A program made the position numbers and the translations under genes. A stretch of DNA of 64,000 nucleotides from Sisyra terminalis (lineage: Eukaryota > Arthropoda > Insecta > Neuroptera > Sisyridae): NCBI GenBank assembly GCA_958496175.1, contig OY292278.1, forward strand, positions 2,356,001 to 2,420,000, in the 5' to 3' direction. A model generated the notes under the pieces. It did no database searches, was not told the origin of the DNA, and was given only the letters and a program-made list of their open reading frames with translations. Of this stretch, positions 24,920-38,898 are shown piece by piece; the stretch's first letter is position 1; each line of letters starts with the position of its first letter.

Positions 24920-27900
24920 GTGGACGTCCTGTTACCCACAGGAAGAAAATTTCTACCGATTGAAATTCAATAAAACTTCCCTTATCTTAATTATTTGAGA
25001 AAAATAAGTCTTAATTTGAAAAATCGGCCATTAAACTGGCCTTATTTCAGAAGGAAAATGTCACATCAATTCACGGCTCTAAAACTTCCAGGTTTAAATT
25101 CCTGGCAAACTATCCTGATACATTACTGTTTCATTTTTTGAGAATTTGGTGAAAGATTCAAACATTAATATTCAATCAGACTATAGCTAAAGAAAACATC
25201 CCTTATATCCGGTTTTTCCCAATTTAAATTGGCCTTGTTTTAGCTTTGAAATGGAATTGTGGACGTCCTGTTACCCACAGGAAGAAAATTTCTACCGATT
25301 GAAATTCAATAAAACTTCCCTTATCTTAATTTTTTGAGAAAAATAAGTCTTAATTTGAATAATCGGCCATTAAACTGGCCTTATTTCAGACGGAAAATGT
25401 CAAATCAATTTACGGCTCTAAACCTTCCCGGTTTAAATTCCCGGCAAACTATCCCGACAAATTAATGTTTCTTTTTTTGAGAACGTGGAGAAAGATTCAA
25501 ACATTAATACTCAATCAGACTATAGCAATAGAAAACATCCCTTATATCCGGTTTTTCCCAATTTAAATTGGCCATGTTTTAGCTTTGAAATGGAATTGTG
25601 GACGTCCTGTTACCCACAGGAAGAAAATTTCTTCAAATTGTAATTCAATTAAACGTCCCCAATCTTAATTTCTTGAGAAAACTAAGCCTTATATTGAAAA
25701 ATCGGCCATTAAACTAGCTTTATTTCAGACGGAAAATGTCACATCAATTTACGGCTCTAAAACTTCCAGGTTTAAATTCCTGGCAAACTATCCCGATACA
25801 TTAATGTTTCTTTTTTTGAGAACGTGGAGAAAGATTCAAACATTAATATTCAATCATACTATAGCAAAAGAAAACATCCCTTATATCCGGTTTTTCCCAA
25901 TTTAAATTGTCCTAGTTTTAACTTTGACATGGAATTGTGGACGTCCTGTTACCCACAGGAAGAAAATATCTCCAAATTGTAATTCACTTAAACGTCCCTA
26001 ATCTTAATTTCTTGAGAAAACTAGGCCTTATTTTAAAAAATCGGCCATTAAACTGGCCTTATTTCAGACGGAAAATGTCACATCAATTTACGGCTCTAAA
26101 ACTTCCCGGTTTAAATTCCCGGCAAACTATCCCGATAAATTAATGTTTCTTTTTTTGAGAACGTGGAGAAAGATTCAAACATTAATATTCAATCAGACTA
26201 TAGCTAAAAAAAACCATCCCTTATATCCGGTTTTTCCCAATTTAAATTGGCCTTGTTTAAACTTTTGAAATGGAATTGTGGACGTCCTGTTACCCACAGG
26301 AAGAAAATTTCTTCAAATTGTAATTCACTTAAACGTCCATAATCTTAATTTCTTGGGAAAACTAGGCCTTATTTTGAAAAATCTGTCATTAAACAGGCCA
26401 TATTTCAGAAGGAAAATGTCACATTAATTTACGGCTCTAAAACTACCAGGTTTAAACTCCTGGCAAACTATCCCGATACATTAATGTTTCTTTTTTTGAG
26501 AACTTGGAGAAAGATTCAAACATTAATATTCAATCAGACTATAGCAAAAAAAACCATCCCTTAAATCCGGTTTTTCCCAATTTAAATTGGCTTTGTTTAA
26601 ACTTTTGAAATGGAATTGTGGACGTCCTGTTACCCACAGGAAGAAAATTTCTTCAAATTGTAATTCACTTAAACGTCCCTAATCTTAATTTCTTGAGAAA
26701 ACTAGGCCTTATTTTGAAAAATCTGTCATTAAACAGGCCTTATTTCAGACGGAAAATGTCACATCTATTTAAGGCTCTAAAACTTCCGGGTTTAAATTCC
26801 CGGCAAACTATCCCGCTAAATAATAATTCTTTTTATAAGAACGTGGAGTAAGATTCAAACATAAATATTCAATCAGACTATAGCAAAAAAAACCATCCCT
26901 TATATCCGGTTTTTCCCAATTTAAATTGGCCTTGTTTAAACTTTTGAAATGGAATTGTGGACGTCCTGTTACCCACAGGAAGAAAATTTCTTCAAATTGT
27001 AATTCACTTAAACGTCCCTAATCTTAATTTCTTGGGAAAACTAGGCCTTATTTTGAAAAATCGGCCATTAAACTGGCCTTATTTCAGACGGAAAATGGCA
27101 CATCAATTTACGGCTCTAAAACCTCTAGGTTTAAATTCCTGGCAAACTATCCTGATACATTAATGTTTCTTTATTTGAGAACTTGGAGAAAGATTCAAAC
27201 ATTAATATTCAATCAGACTATAGCTAAAAAAAACCATCCCTTATATCCGGTTTTTCCCAATTTAAATTGGCATTGTTTTAGCTTTGAAATGGAATTGTGG
27301 ACGTCCTCTTACCCACAGGAAGAAAATTTCTTCAAATTGTAATTCACTTAAACGTCCCTTATCTTAATTTCTTGAGAAAACTAGGTCTTATTTTGAAAAA
27401 TCTGTCATTAAACAGGCCTTATTTCAGACGGAAAATGTCTCATCTATTTAAGGCTCTAAAACTTCCCGGTTTAAATTTCCGGCAAACTATCCCGATACAT
27501 TAATGTTTCTTTTTTTGAGAACGTGGAAAAAGATTCAAACATTAATATTCAATCAGACTATAGCAAAAGAAAACATCCCTTATATCCGGTTTTTCCCAAT
27601 TTAAATTGTCCTAGTTTTAACTTTGACATGGAATTGTGGACGTCCTGTTACCCACAGGAAGAAAATTTCTACCGATTGAAATTCAATAAAACTTCCCTTA
27701 TCTTAATTTTTTGAGAAAAATAAGTCTTAATTTGAAAAATCGGCCATTAAACTGGCCTTATTTCAGACGGAAAATGTCAAATCAATTTACGGCTCTAAAC
27801 CTTCCCGGTTTAAATTCCCGGCAAACTATCCCGACAAATTAATGTTTCTTTTTTTGAGAACGTGGAGAAAGATTCAAACATTAATACTCAATCAGACTAT

Positions 27901-30900
27901 AGCAATAGAAAACATCCCTTATATCCGGTTTTTCCCAATTTAAATTGGCCATGTTTTAGCTTTGAAATGGAATTGTGGACGTCCTGTTACCCACAGGAAG
28001 AAAATTTCTTCAAATTGTAATTCAATTAAACGTCCCCAATCTTAATTTCTTGAGAAAACTAAGCCTTATATTGAAAAATCGGCCATTAAACTAGCTTTAT
28101 TTCAGACGGAAAATGTCACATCAATTTACGGCTCTAAAACTTCCAGGATTAAATTCCTGGCAAACTATCCCGATACATTAATGTTTCTTTTTTTGAAAAC
28201 GTGGAGAAAGATTCAAACATTAATATTCAATCAGACTATAGCAAAAGAAAACATCCCTTATATCCGGTTTTTCCCAATTTAAATTGACCTAGTTTTAACT
28301 TTGACATGGAATTGTGGACGTCCTGTTACCCACAGGAAGAAAATATCTCCAAATTGTAATTCACTTAAACGTCCCTAATCTTAATTTCTTGAGAAAACTA
28401 GGCCTTATTTTAAAAAATCGGCCATTAAACTGGCCTTATTTCAGACGGAAAATGTCACATCAATTTACGGCTCTAAAACTTCCCGGTTTAAATTCCCGGC
28501 AAACTATCCCGATAAATTAATGTTTCTTTTTTTGAGAACGTGGAGAAAGATTCAAACATTAATATTCAATCAGACTATAGCAAAAGAAAACATCCCTTAT
28601 ATCCGGTTTTTCCCAATTTAAATTGGCCTTGTTTTAGCTTTGAAATGGAATTGTGGACGTCCTGTTACCCACAGGAAGAAAATTTCTTCAAATTGTAATT
28701 CACTTAAACGTCCCTTAACTTAATTTCTTGAGAAAACTAAGCCTTATTTTGAAAAATCGGCCATTAAACTGGCCTTATTTCAGACGGAAAATGTCACATC
28801 AATTTACGGCTCTAAAACTTCCCGGTTTAAATTCCCGGCAAACTATCCCGACAAATTAATGTTTCTTTTTTTGAGAACGTGGAGAAAGATTCAAACATTA
28901 ATATTCAATCAGACTATAGCTAAAAAAAACCATCCCTTATATCCGGTTTTTCCCAATTTAAATTGGCATTGTTTTAGCTTTGAAATGGAATTGTGGACGT
29001 CCTCTTACCCACAGGAAGAAAATTTCTTCAAATTGTAATTCAATAAAACGTCCCTTATCTTAATTTCTTGAGAAAAAAAAGTCTTAATTTGAAAAATCGG
29101 CCATTAAACTGGACTTATTTCAGACGGAAAATGTCACATCAATTTACGGCTCTAAAACTTCCAGGTTTAAATTCCTGGCAAACTATCCCGGTACATTAAT
29201 GTTTCTTTTTTTGAGAACTTAGAGAAAGATTCAAGCATTAATATTCAATTAGACTATAGCAAAAGAAAACATCCCTTATATCCGGTTTTCCCAATTTAAA
29301 TTGGCCTTGTTTTAGATTTGAAATGGAATTGTGGTCGTCCTGTTACCCACAGGAAGAAAATTTCTTCAAATTGTAATTCACTTAAACGTCCCTTATCTTA
29401 ATTTCTTGAGAAAACTAAGCCTTATTTTGAAAAATCGGCCATTAAACTGGCCTTATTTCAGACGGAAAATGTCACATCAATTTACGGCTCTAAAACTTCC
29501 CGGTTTAAATTCCCGGGAAACTATCCCGACAAATTAATGTTTCTTTTTTTGAGAACGTGGAGAAAGATTCAAACAATAATATTCAATCAGACTATAGCAA
29601 AAAAAAACCATCCCTTATATCCGGTTTTTCCCAATTTAAATTGGCCTTGTTTTAACTAAAACTTCCCGGTTTAAATTCCCGGCAAACTATCCCGACAAAT
29701 TAATGTTTCTTTTTTTGAGAACGTGGAGAAAGATTCAAACAATAATATTCAATCAGACTATAGCAAAAAAAAACCATCCCTTATATCCGGTTTTTCCCAA
29801 TTTAAATTGGCCTTGTTTTAACTTTGAAATGGAATTGTGGACGTCCTGTTACCCACAGGAAGAAAATTTCTTCAAATTGTAATTCACTTAAACGTCCCTA
29901 ATCTTAATTTCTATAAAAAATTCAATAAAACGTCCCTTATCCTAATTTCTTGAGATAACTAAGCCTTATTTTGAAAAATCGGCCATTAAACTGGCCTTTT
30001 TTCAGACGGAAAATGTCACATCAATTTACGGCTCTAAAACCTCTAGGTTTAAATTCCTGGCAAACTATCCTGATACATTAATGTTTCTTTATTTGAGAAC
30101 TTGGAGAAAGATTCAAACATTAATATTCAATCAGACTATAGCTAAAAAAAACCATCCCTTATATCCGGTTTTTCCCAATTTAAATTGGCATTGTTTTAGC
30201 TTTGAAATGGAATTGTGGACGTCCTCTTACCCACAGGAAGAAAATTTCTTCAAATTGTAATTCAATAAAACGTCCCTTATCTTAATTTCTTGAGAAAAAA
30301 AAGTCTTAATTTGAAAAATCGGCCTTTAAACTGGACTTATTTCAGGCGGAAAATGTCACATCAATTTACGGCTCTAAAACTTCGAGGTTTAAATTCCTGG
30401 CAAACTATCCCGATACATTAATGTTTCTTTTTTTGAGCACTTAGAGAAAGATTCAAGCATTAATATTCAATTAGACTATAGCAAAAGAAAACATCCCTTA
30501 TATCCGGTTTTCCCAATTTAAATTGGCCTTGTTTTAGATTTGAAATGGAATTGTGGTCGTCCTGTTACACACAGGAAGAAAATTTCTTCAAATTGTAATT
30601 CACTTAAACGTCCCTTATCTTAATTTCTTGAGAAAACTAAGCCTTATATTGAAAAATCGGCCATTAAACTAGCTTTATTTCAGACGGAAAATGTCACATC
30701 AATTTACGGCTCTAAAACTTCCAGGATTAAATTCCTGGCAAACTATCCCGATACATTAATGTTTCTTTTTTTGAAAACGTGGAGAAAGATTCAAACATTA
30801 ATATTCAATCAGACTATAACAAAAGAAAACATCCCTTATATCCGGTTTTTCCCAATTTAAATTGACCTAGTTTTAACTTTGACATGGAATTGTGGACGTC

Positions 30901-32285
30901 CTGTTACCCACAGGAAGAAAATATCTCCAAATTGTAATTCACTTAAACGTCCCTAATCTTAATTTCTTGAGAAAACTAGGCCTTATTTTAAAAAATCGGC
31001 CATTAAACTGGCCTTATTTCAGACGGAAAATGTCACATCAATTTACGGCTCTAAAACTTCCCGGTTTAAATTCCCGGCAAACTATCCCGATAAATTAATG
31101 TTTCTTTTTTTGAGAACGTGGAGAAAGATTCAAACATTAATATTCAATCAGACTATAGCAAAAGAAAACATCCCTTATATCCGGTTTTTCCCAATTTAAA
31201 TTGGCCTTGTTTTAGCTTTGAAATGGAATTGTGGACGGCCTGTTACCCACAGGAAGAAAATTTCTTCAAATTGTAATTCACTTAAACGTCCCTTAACTTA
31301 ATTTCTTGAGAAAACTAAGCCTTATTTTGAAAAATCGGCCATTAAACTGGCCTTATTTCAGACGGAAAATGTCACATCAATTTACGGCTCTAAAACCTCC
31401 AGGTTTAAATTCCTGGCAAACTATCCTGATACATTAATGTTTCTTTTTTTGAGAACTTGGAGAAAGATTCAAACATTAATATTCAATCAGACTATAGCAA
31501 AAAAAAACATCCCTTATATCCGGTTTTTCCCAATTTCAATTGGCCTTGTTTCAGCTTTGAAATGGATTTGTGGACGTCCTGTTCCCCACAGGAAGAAAAT
31601 TTCTTCAAATTGTAATTCAATAAAACGTCCCTTATCTTAATTTCTTGAGAAAAAAAAGTCTTAATTTGAATAATCGGCCTTTAAACTGGACTTATTTCAG
31701 GCGGAAAATGTCACATCAATTTACGGCTCTAAAACTTCCAGGTTTAAATTCCTGGCAAACTATCCCGGTACATTAATGTTTCTTTTTTTGAGAACTTAGA
31801 GAAAGATTCAAGCATTAATATTCAATTAGACTATAGCAAAAGAAAACATCCCTTATATCCGGTTTTCCCAATTTAAATTGGCCTTGTTTTAGATTTGAAA
31901 TGGAATTGTGGTCGTCCTGTTACCCACAGGAAGAAAATTTCTTCAAATTGTAATTCACTTAAACGTCCCTTATCTTAATTTCTTGAGAAAACTAAGCCTT
32001 ATTTTGAAAAATCGGCCATTAAACTGGCCTTATTTCAGACGGAAAATGTCACATCAATTCACGGCTCTAAAACCTCCAGGTATAAATTTCTGGCAAACTA
32101 TCCCGGTACATTAATGTTTCTTTTTTTGAGAACGTGGAGAAAGATTCAAGCATGAATATTCAATTAGACTATAGCAAAAGAAAACATCCCTTATATCCGG
32201 TTTTTCCCTATTTAAATTGGCCTTGTTTTAGCTTTGAAATGGAATTGTGGACGTCCTGTTACCCACAGGAAGAAAATTTCTTCAA
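24920..32285. repeat. 340 bp satellite array, segment 3 (about 22 monomers)
   Basis: Same monomer and orientation as the first arrays, with different subtype order. Blocks recur inside it: the monomer with AAATATCTCCAAATTG starts at 25937, 28314 and 30892 (2,377 and 2,578 bp apart). A rearranged stretch at 29491-29945 contains a half-monomer duplication. Confidence 0.96.
29491..29945. repeat. Scrambled monomers: 166 bp partial duplication plus a second junction
   Basis: The half-monomer 29491-29656 is followed at once by a second copy from 29657. The join reads TTGTTTTAACT then AAAACTTCCCGG and skips the rest of the monomer. About 90 bp later (near 29911) another break reads AATTTCTATAAAAAATTCAATAAAACG, where CTTGAGAAAAC is expected, returning to an earlier phase. 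Both are out of register with the 340 bp unit, unlike the in-phase exchanges elsewhere. Confidence 0.85.
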
Positions 32286-32732
32286 ATTGTTATTTATTAG
32301 ATAGCCTTAAATCTACAAACATTGATATAACAAGGCCTAAATTCATTTTCTAAATTATTTCTTTTTTCAAACAATTCTAATTTGTTGGCAATTCGAATTG
32401 TTTAGAATTTTGAATTAAGACAACGCCACAATTTGTTTCGAATTTAGTTGGAAGCTATGAGTACATCCACCTGACTCACAGGTGGCACTAAAAACTTAAG
32501 GTGGTTAAGTGACATTACATGTCAAGAGTTCACACGTTCTAGCATAGATGGAAAGACAGCAGATGTCAATTTGACAACTAACTTTTGATAGTATTTCAAA
32601 TTTTAATTGTATATAATATTAAAATTTAATTGTATTTCTTCACATTGTAAATCACTAAAAAGCCTTAAATCTAAAAACGTTGAGAAAACAAGGCCTTATA
32701 TTGAAAAAACACCCTTTTAAACGGCCTAATTT
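32286..32732. repeat. Variant block B, copy 2
   Basis: Same block as 2144-2590 with a few substitutions (AATTTGTTTCG for AATGTGTTTCG; CACTAAAAACTT for CACAAAAAACTT). The CCACCTG/CAGGTGG hairpin is intact. It is preceded by the monomer subtype with GGTATAAATTTCTGG and CAAGCATGAATATTCAATTAG, as are copies 3-6. Confidence 0.85.
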
Positions 32733-35694
32733 CTGACGGAAAATGTCACATCAATTTACGGCTCTAAAACTTCCCGGTTTAAATTCCCGGCAAACTATCC
32801 CGATACATTAATGTTACTTTTTTTGAGAACTTGGAGAAAGATTCAAACATTAATATTCAATCAGACTATAGCAAAAAAAACCATCCCTTATATCCGGTTT
32901 TTCCCAATTTAAATTGGCATTGTTTTAGCATTGAAATGGAATTGTGGACGTCCTCTTACCCACAGGAAGAAAATTTCTTCAAATTGTAATTCACTTAAAC
33001 GTCCCTAATCTTAATTTCTTGAGAAAACTAGGTCTTATTTTGAAAAATCTGTCATTAAACAGGCCTTATTTCAGACGGAAAATGTCACATCAATTTACGG
33101 CTCTAAAACTTCCGGTTTAAATTCCCGGCAAACTATCCCGATACATTAATGTTTCTTTTTTTGAGAAAGTGGAAAAAGATTCAAACATTAATATTCAATC
33201 AGACTATAGCAAAAAAAACCATCCCTTATATCCGGTTTTTCCCAATTTAAATTGGCCTTGTTTAAACTTTTGAAATGGAATTGTGGACGTCCTGTTACCC
33301 ACAGGAAGAAAATTTCTTCCGATTGTAATTCACTTAAACGTCCCCAATCTTAATTTCTTGAGAAAACTAGGTCTTATTTTGAAAAATCTGTCATTAAACA
33401 GGCCTTATTTCAGACGGAAAATGTCACATCAATTTACGGCTCTAAAACTTCCGGTTTAAATTCCCGGCAAACTATCCCGATACATTAATGTTTCTTTTTT
33501 TGAGAAAGTGGAAAAAGATTCAAACATTAATATTCAATCAGACTATAGCAAAAAAAACCATCCCTTATATCCGGTTTTTCCCAATTTAAATTGGCCTTGT
33601 TTAAACTTTTGAAATGGAATTGTGGACGTCCTGTTACCCACAGGAAGAAAATTTCTTCAAATTGTAATTCACTTAAACGTCCCTAATCTTAATTTCTTGA
33701 GAAAACTATGCCTTATTTTGAAAAATCGGCCATTAAACAGGCCTTATTTCAGACGGAAAATGTCACATTAATCTACGGCTCTAAAACTACCAGGTTTAAA
33801 CTCCTGGCAAACTATCCCGATACATTAATGTTTCTTTTTTTGAGAACTTGGAGAAAGATTCAAACATTAATATTCAATCAGACTATAGCAAAAAAAAACC
33901 ATCCCTTATATCCGGTTTTTCCCAATTTAAATTGGCATTGTTTTAGCTTTGAAATGGAATTGTGGACGTCCTCTTACCCACAGGAAGAAAATTTCTTCAA
34001 ATTGTAATTCACTTAAACGTCCCTAATCTTAATTTCTTGAGAAAACTAGGTCTTATTTTGAAAAATCTGTCATTAAACAGGCCTTATTTCAGACGGAAAA
34101 AGTCACATCAATTTACGGCTCTAAAACTTCCGGTTTAAATTCCCGGCAAACTATCCCGATACATTAATGTTTCTTTTTTTGAGAACGTGGAAAAAGATTC
34201 AAACATTTATATTCAATCAGACTATAGCAAAAAAAAACCATCCCTTATATCCGGTTTTTCCCAATTTAAATTGGCCTTGTTTAAACTTTTGAAATGGAAT
34301 TGTGGACGTCCTGTTACCCACAGGAAGAAAATTTCTTCCGATTGTAATTCACTTAAACGTCCCCAATCTTAATTTCTTGAGAAAACTAGGCCTTATTTTT
34401 AAAAATTGGCCATTAAACTGGCCTTATTTCAGACGGAAAATGTCATATCAATTTACGGCTCTTAAACTTCCCGGTTTAAATTCCCGGCAAACTATCCCGA
34501 TAAATTAATGTTTCTTTTTTTGAGAACGTGGAGAAAGATTCAAACATTAATATTCAATCAGACTATAGCAAAAGAAAACATCCCTTATATCCGGTTTTTT
34601 CCAATTTAAATTGTCCTTGTTTTAGCTTTAAAATGGAGTTGTGGACGTCCTGTTACCCACAGGAAGAAAATTTCTTCAAATTGTAATTCACTTAAACGTC
34701 CCTAATCTTAATTTCTTGAGAAAACTAAGCCTTATTTTGAAAAATCGGCCATTAAACTGGCCTTATTTCAGACGGAAAATGTCACATCAATTTACGGCTC
34801 TAAAACTTCCCGGTTTAAATTCCCGGCAAACTATCCCGACAAATTAATGTTTCTTTTTTTGAGAACGTGGAGAAAGATTCAAACATTAATATTCAATCAG
34901 ATTATAGCAAAAGAAAACATCCCTTATATCCGGTTTTCCCAATTTAAATTGGCCTTGTTTTAGATTTGAAATTGAATTGTGGTCGTCCTGTTACCCACAG
35001 GAAGAAAATTTCTTCAAATTGTAATTCACTTAAACGTCCCTTATCTTAATTTCTTGAGAAAACTAAGCCTTATTTTGAAAAATCGGCCATTAAACTGGCC
35101 TTATTTCAGACGGAAAATGTCACATCAATTCACGGCTCTAAAATCTCCAGGTATAAATTTCTGGCAAACTATCCCGGTACATTAATGTTTCTTTTTTTGA
35201 GAACGTGGAGAAAGATTCAAACATTAATATTCAATCAGACTATAGCAAAAGAAAACATCCCTTATATCTGGTTTTCCCAATTTAAATTGGCCTTGTTTTA
35301 GATTTGAAATGGAATTGTGGTCGTCCTGTTACCCACAGGAAGAAAATTTCTTCAAATTGTAATTCACTTAAACGTCCCTTATCTTAATTTCTTGAGAAAA
35401 CTAAGCCTTATTTTGAAAAATCGGCCATTAAACTGGCCTTATTTCAGACGGAAAATGTCACATCAATTCACGGCTCTAAAATCTCCAGGTATAAATTTCT
35501 GGCAAACTATCCCGGTACATTAATGTTTCTTTTTTTGAGAACGTGGAGAAAGATTCAAGCATGAATATTCAATTAGACTATAGCAAAAGAAAACATCCCT
35601 TATATCCGGTTTTTCCCTATTTAATTTGGCCTTGTTTTAGCTTTGAAATGGAATTGTGGACGTCCTGTTACCCACAGGAAGAAAATTTCTTTCC
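32733..35694. repeat. 340 bp satellite array, segment 4 (about 9 monomers)
   Basis: Standard monomers. Several here have one base deleted from the central palindrome (CTTCCGGTTTAAATTCCCGG at about 33110, 33450 and 34130), a length change that would break any reading frame. Two adjacent monomers beginning at 34979 and 35317 are nearly identical. Confidence 0.95.
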
Positions 35695-36140
35695 ATTGTT
35701 ATTTATTAGATAGCTTAAATCTACAAACATTGATATAACAAGGCCTAAATTCATTTTCTAAATTATTTCTTTTTTCAAACAATTCTAATTTGTTGGCAAT
35801 TCGAATTGTTTAGAATTTTGAATTAAGACAACGCCACAATGTGTTTCGAATTTAGTTGGAAGCTATGAGTACATCCACCTGACTCACAGGTGGCACTAAA
35901 AACTTAAGGTGGTTAAGTGACATTACATGTCAAGAGTTCACACGTTCTAGCATAGATGGAAAGACAGCAGATGTCAATTTGACAACTAACTTTTGATAGT
36001 ATATCAAATTTTAATTGTATATAATATTAAAATTTAATTGTATTTCTTCACATTGTAAATCACTAAAAAGCCTTAAATCTAAAAACGTTGAGAAAACAAG
36101 GCCTTATATTGAAAAAACACCCTTTTAAACGGCCTAATTT
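35695..36140. repeat. Variant block B, copy 3
   Basis: Full-length block with one base missing (GATAGCTTAAATC for GATAGCCTTAAATC) shared with copy 4 at 40761, as expected because both lie in the 5,066 bp duplication. Confidence 0.85.
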
Positions 36141-38420
36141 CTGACGGAAAATGTCACATCAATTTACGGCTCTAAAACTTCCCGGTTTAAATTCCCGGCA
36201 AACTATCCCGATACATTAATGTTACTTTTTTTGAGAACTTGGAGAAAGATTCAAACATTAATATTCAATCAGACTATAGCAAAAAAAAACCATCCCTTAT
36301 ATCCGGTGTTTGCTAATTTAAATTGGCCTTGTTTAAACTTTGAAATGGAATTGTGGACGTCCTGTTACCCACAGGAAGTAAATTTCTTCAAATTGAAATT
36401 CACTTAAACGTCCCTAATCTTAATTTCTTGAGAAAACTAGGCCTTATTTGGAAAAATCTGTCATTAAACAGGCCTTATTTCAGAAGGAAAATGTCACATT
36501 AATTTACGGCTCTAAAACTACCAGGTTTAAACTCCTGGCAAACTATCCCGATACATTAATGTTTCTTTTTTTGAGAACTTGGAGAAAGATTCAAACATTA
36601 ATATTCAATCAGACTATAGCAAAAAAAACCATCCCTTAAATCCGGTTTTTCCCAATTTAAATTGGCCTTGTTTAAACTTTTGAAATGGAATTGTGGACGT
36701 CCTGTTACCCACAGGAAGAAAATTTCTTCAAATTGTAATTCACTTAAACGTCCCTAATCTTAATTTCTTGAGAAAACTAGGCCTTATTTGGAAAAATCTG
36801 TCATTAAACAGGCCTTATTTAAGACGGAAAATGTCATATCCATTTACGGCTCTAAAACTTCCCGGTTTAAACTCCCGGCAAACTATCCCGATACATTAAT
36901 GTTTCTTTTTTTGAGAGCTTGGAGAAAGATTCAAGCATTAATATTCAATTAAACTATAGCAAAAGAAACCATCCCTTATATCCGGTTTTTTCCAATTTAA
37001 ATTGTCCTTGTTTTAGCTTTAAAATGGAGTTGTGGACGTCCTGTTACCCACAGGATGAAAATTTCTTCAAATTGTAATTCACTTAAACGTCCCTTATCTT
37101 TATTTCTTGAGAAAACTAGGCCATATTTTGAAAAATCTGTCATTAAACAGGCCTTATTTCAGACGGAAAATGTCACATCTATTTAAGGCTCTAAAACTTC
37201 CGGGTTTAAATTCCCGGCAAACTATCCCGCTAAATAATAATTCTTTTTATAAGAACGTGGAGTAAGATTCAAACATTAATATTCAATCAGACTATAGCAA
37301 AAAAAACCATCCCTTATATCCGGTTTTTCCCAATTTAAATTGGCCTTGTTTAAACTTTTGAAATGGAATTGTGGACGTCCTGTTACCCACAGGAAGAAAA
37401 TTTCTTCAAATTGTAATTCACTTAAACGTCCCTAATCTTAATTTCTTGAGAAAACTAGGCCTTATTTTGAAAAATCTGTCATTAAACAGGCCTTATTTCA
37501 GAAGGAAAATGTCACATTAATTTACGGCTCTAAAACTACCAGGTTTAAACTCCTGGCAAACTATCCCGGTACATTAATGTTTCTTTTTTTGAGAACTTAG
37601 AGAAAGATTCAAGCATTAATATTCAATTAGACTATAGCAAAAGAAAACATCCCTTATATCCGGTTTTCCCAATTTAAATTGGCCTTGTTTTAGATTTGAA
37701 ATGGAATTGTGGTCGTCCTGTTACCCACAGGAAGAAAATTTCTTCAAATTGTAATTCACTTAAACGTCCCTTATCTTAATTTCTTGAGAAAACTAAGCCT
37801 TATTTTGAAAAATCGGCCATTAAACTGGCCTTATTTCAGACGGAAAATGTCACATCAATTTACGGCTCTAAACCTTCCCGGTTTAAATTCCCGGCAAACT
37901 ATCCCGATAAATTAATGTTTTTTTTTTTGAGAACGTGGAGAAAGATTCAAACATTAATATTCAATCAGACTATAGCAAAAAAAACCATCCCTTATATCCG
38001 GTTTTTCCCAATTTAAATTGGCATTGTTTTAGCTTTGAAATGGAATTGTGGACGTCCTGTTTCCCACAGGGAGAAAATTTCTTCAAATTGTAATTCACTT
38101 AAACGTCCCTTATCTTAATTTCTTGAGAAAACTAGGCCTTATTTTGAAAAATCTGTCATTAAACAGGCCTTATTTCAGACGGAAAATGTCACATCTATTT
38201 AAGGCTCTAAAACTTCCGGGTTTAAATTCCCGGCAAACTATCCTGCTAAATAATAATTCATTTTATATGAACGTGGAGTAAGATTCAAACATTAATATTC
38301 AATCAGACTATAGCAAAAGAAACAATCCCTTATATCCGGTTTTTCCAAATATCAATTGGCCTTGTTTTAACGTTGAAATGGAATTGTGGACGTCCTGTTA
38401 CCCACAGGAAGAAAATTTCT
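36141..38420. repeat. 340 bp satellite array, segment 5 (about 7 monomers)
   Basis: Standard monomers with both forms of the central palindrome, e.g. CCAGG...CCTGG at 36521-36538 and CCCGG...CCCGG at 36861-36878. It contains the extra monomer (about 37625-37962) that is missing from the duplicate downstream. Confidence 0.95.
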
Positions 38421-38737
38421 ACACATTGGATATCACTAGAAGGTCTTATATCTATTTAATATAAGGCTTTAAATATAAAACCGTTGAGAAAACTAGGCCT
38501 TATAATGAAAAGTCTGCTATTTAATAGACCTTATTTCGTACGAAAATTAACTCATTGTTTTACGTCTCCCTAACGTCCCGTTTTTAATTCCGGGGAAACT
38601 ATTCCTTAAAAATAAAATGTTTTTCATTAACATCGTTAAGGTTGATTCAAATCAAGTGCAGCGAAATAAACTATCCCTTATATCCTGTTGTTCCTTTTAA
38701 AAATTGTCCTTTTTGAAAGTTTGAAGTGGAATTTGAA
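38421..38737. repeat. Diverged satellite edge monomer before the insert, copy 2 (19 bp shorter)
   Basis: Same edge monomer as 20830-21165 but lacking 19 bp near 38517. The missing stretch lies between two CTGCTT-like repeats in the longer copies, consistent with slippage or deletion between short direct repeats. Confidence 0.85.
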
Positions 38738-38746
38738 TTTGAAATT

Positions 38747-38898
38747 AGCTGTCAAATCACTACAGCTACCTGACAGCAAAACGCTGAACTATTGTGTATG
38801 ACACGCTCACTTATTGTTAAAACAGAATTGTTTTTTATCTTTGATAAAACTTAATAGTTCAGCTTTTTGCTGTCGGGAGACATCGTTGTGTGACAGCT
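38747..38898. mobile_element. Foldback / MITE-like element, copy 2
   Basis: Same element as 21175-21326, arms 38747-38793 and 38852-38898. It is at the same place in the insert, so it was copied with the insert and did not transpose independently. Confidence 0.6.
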
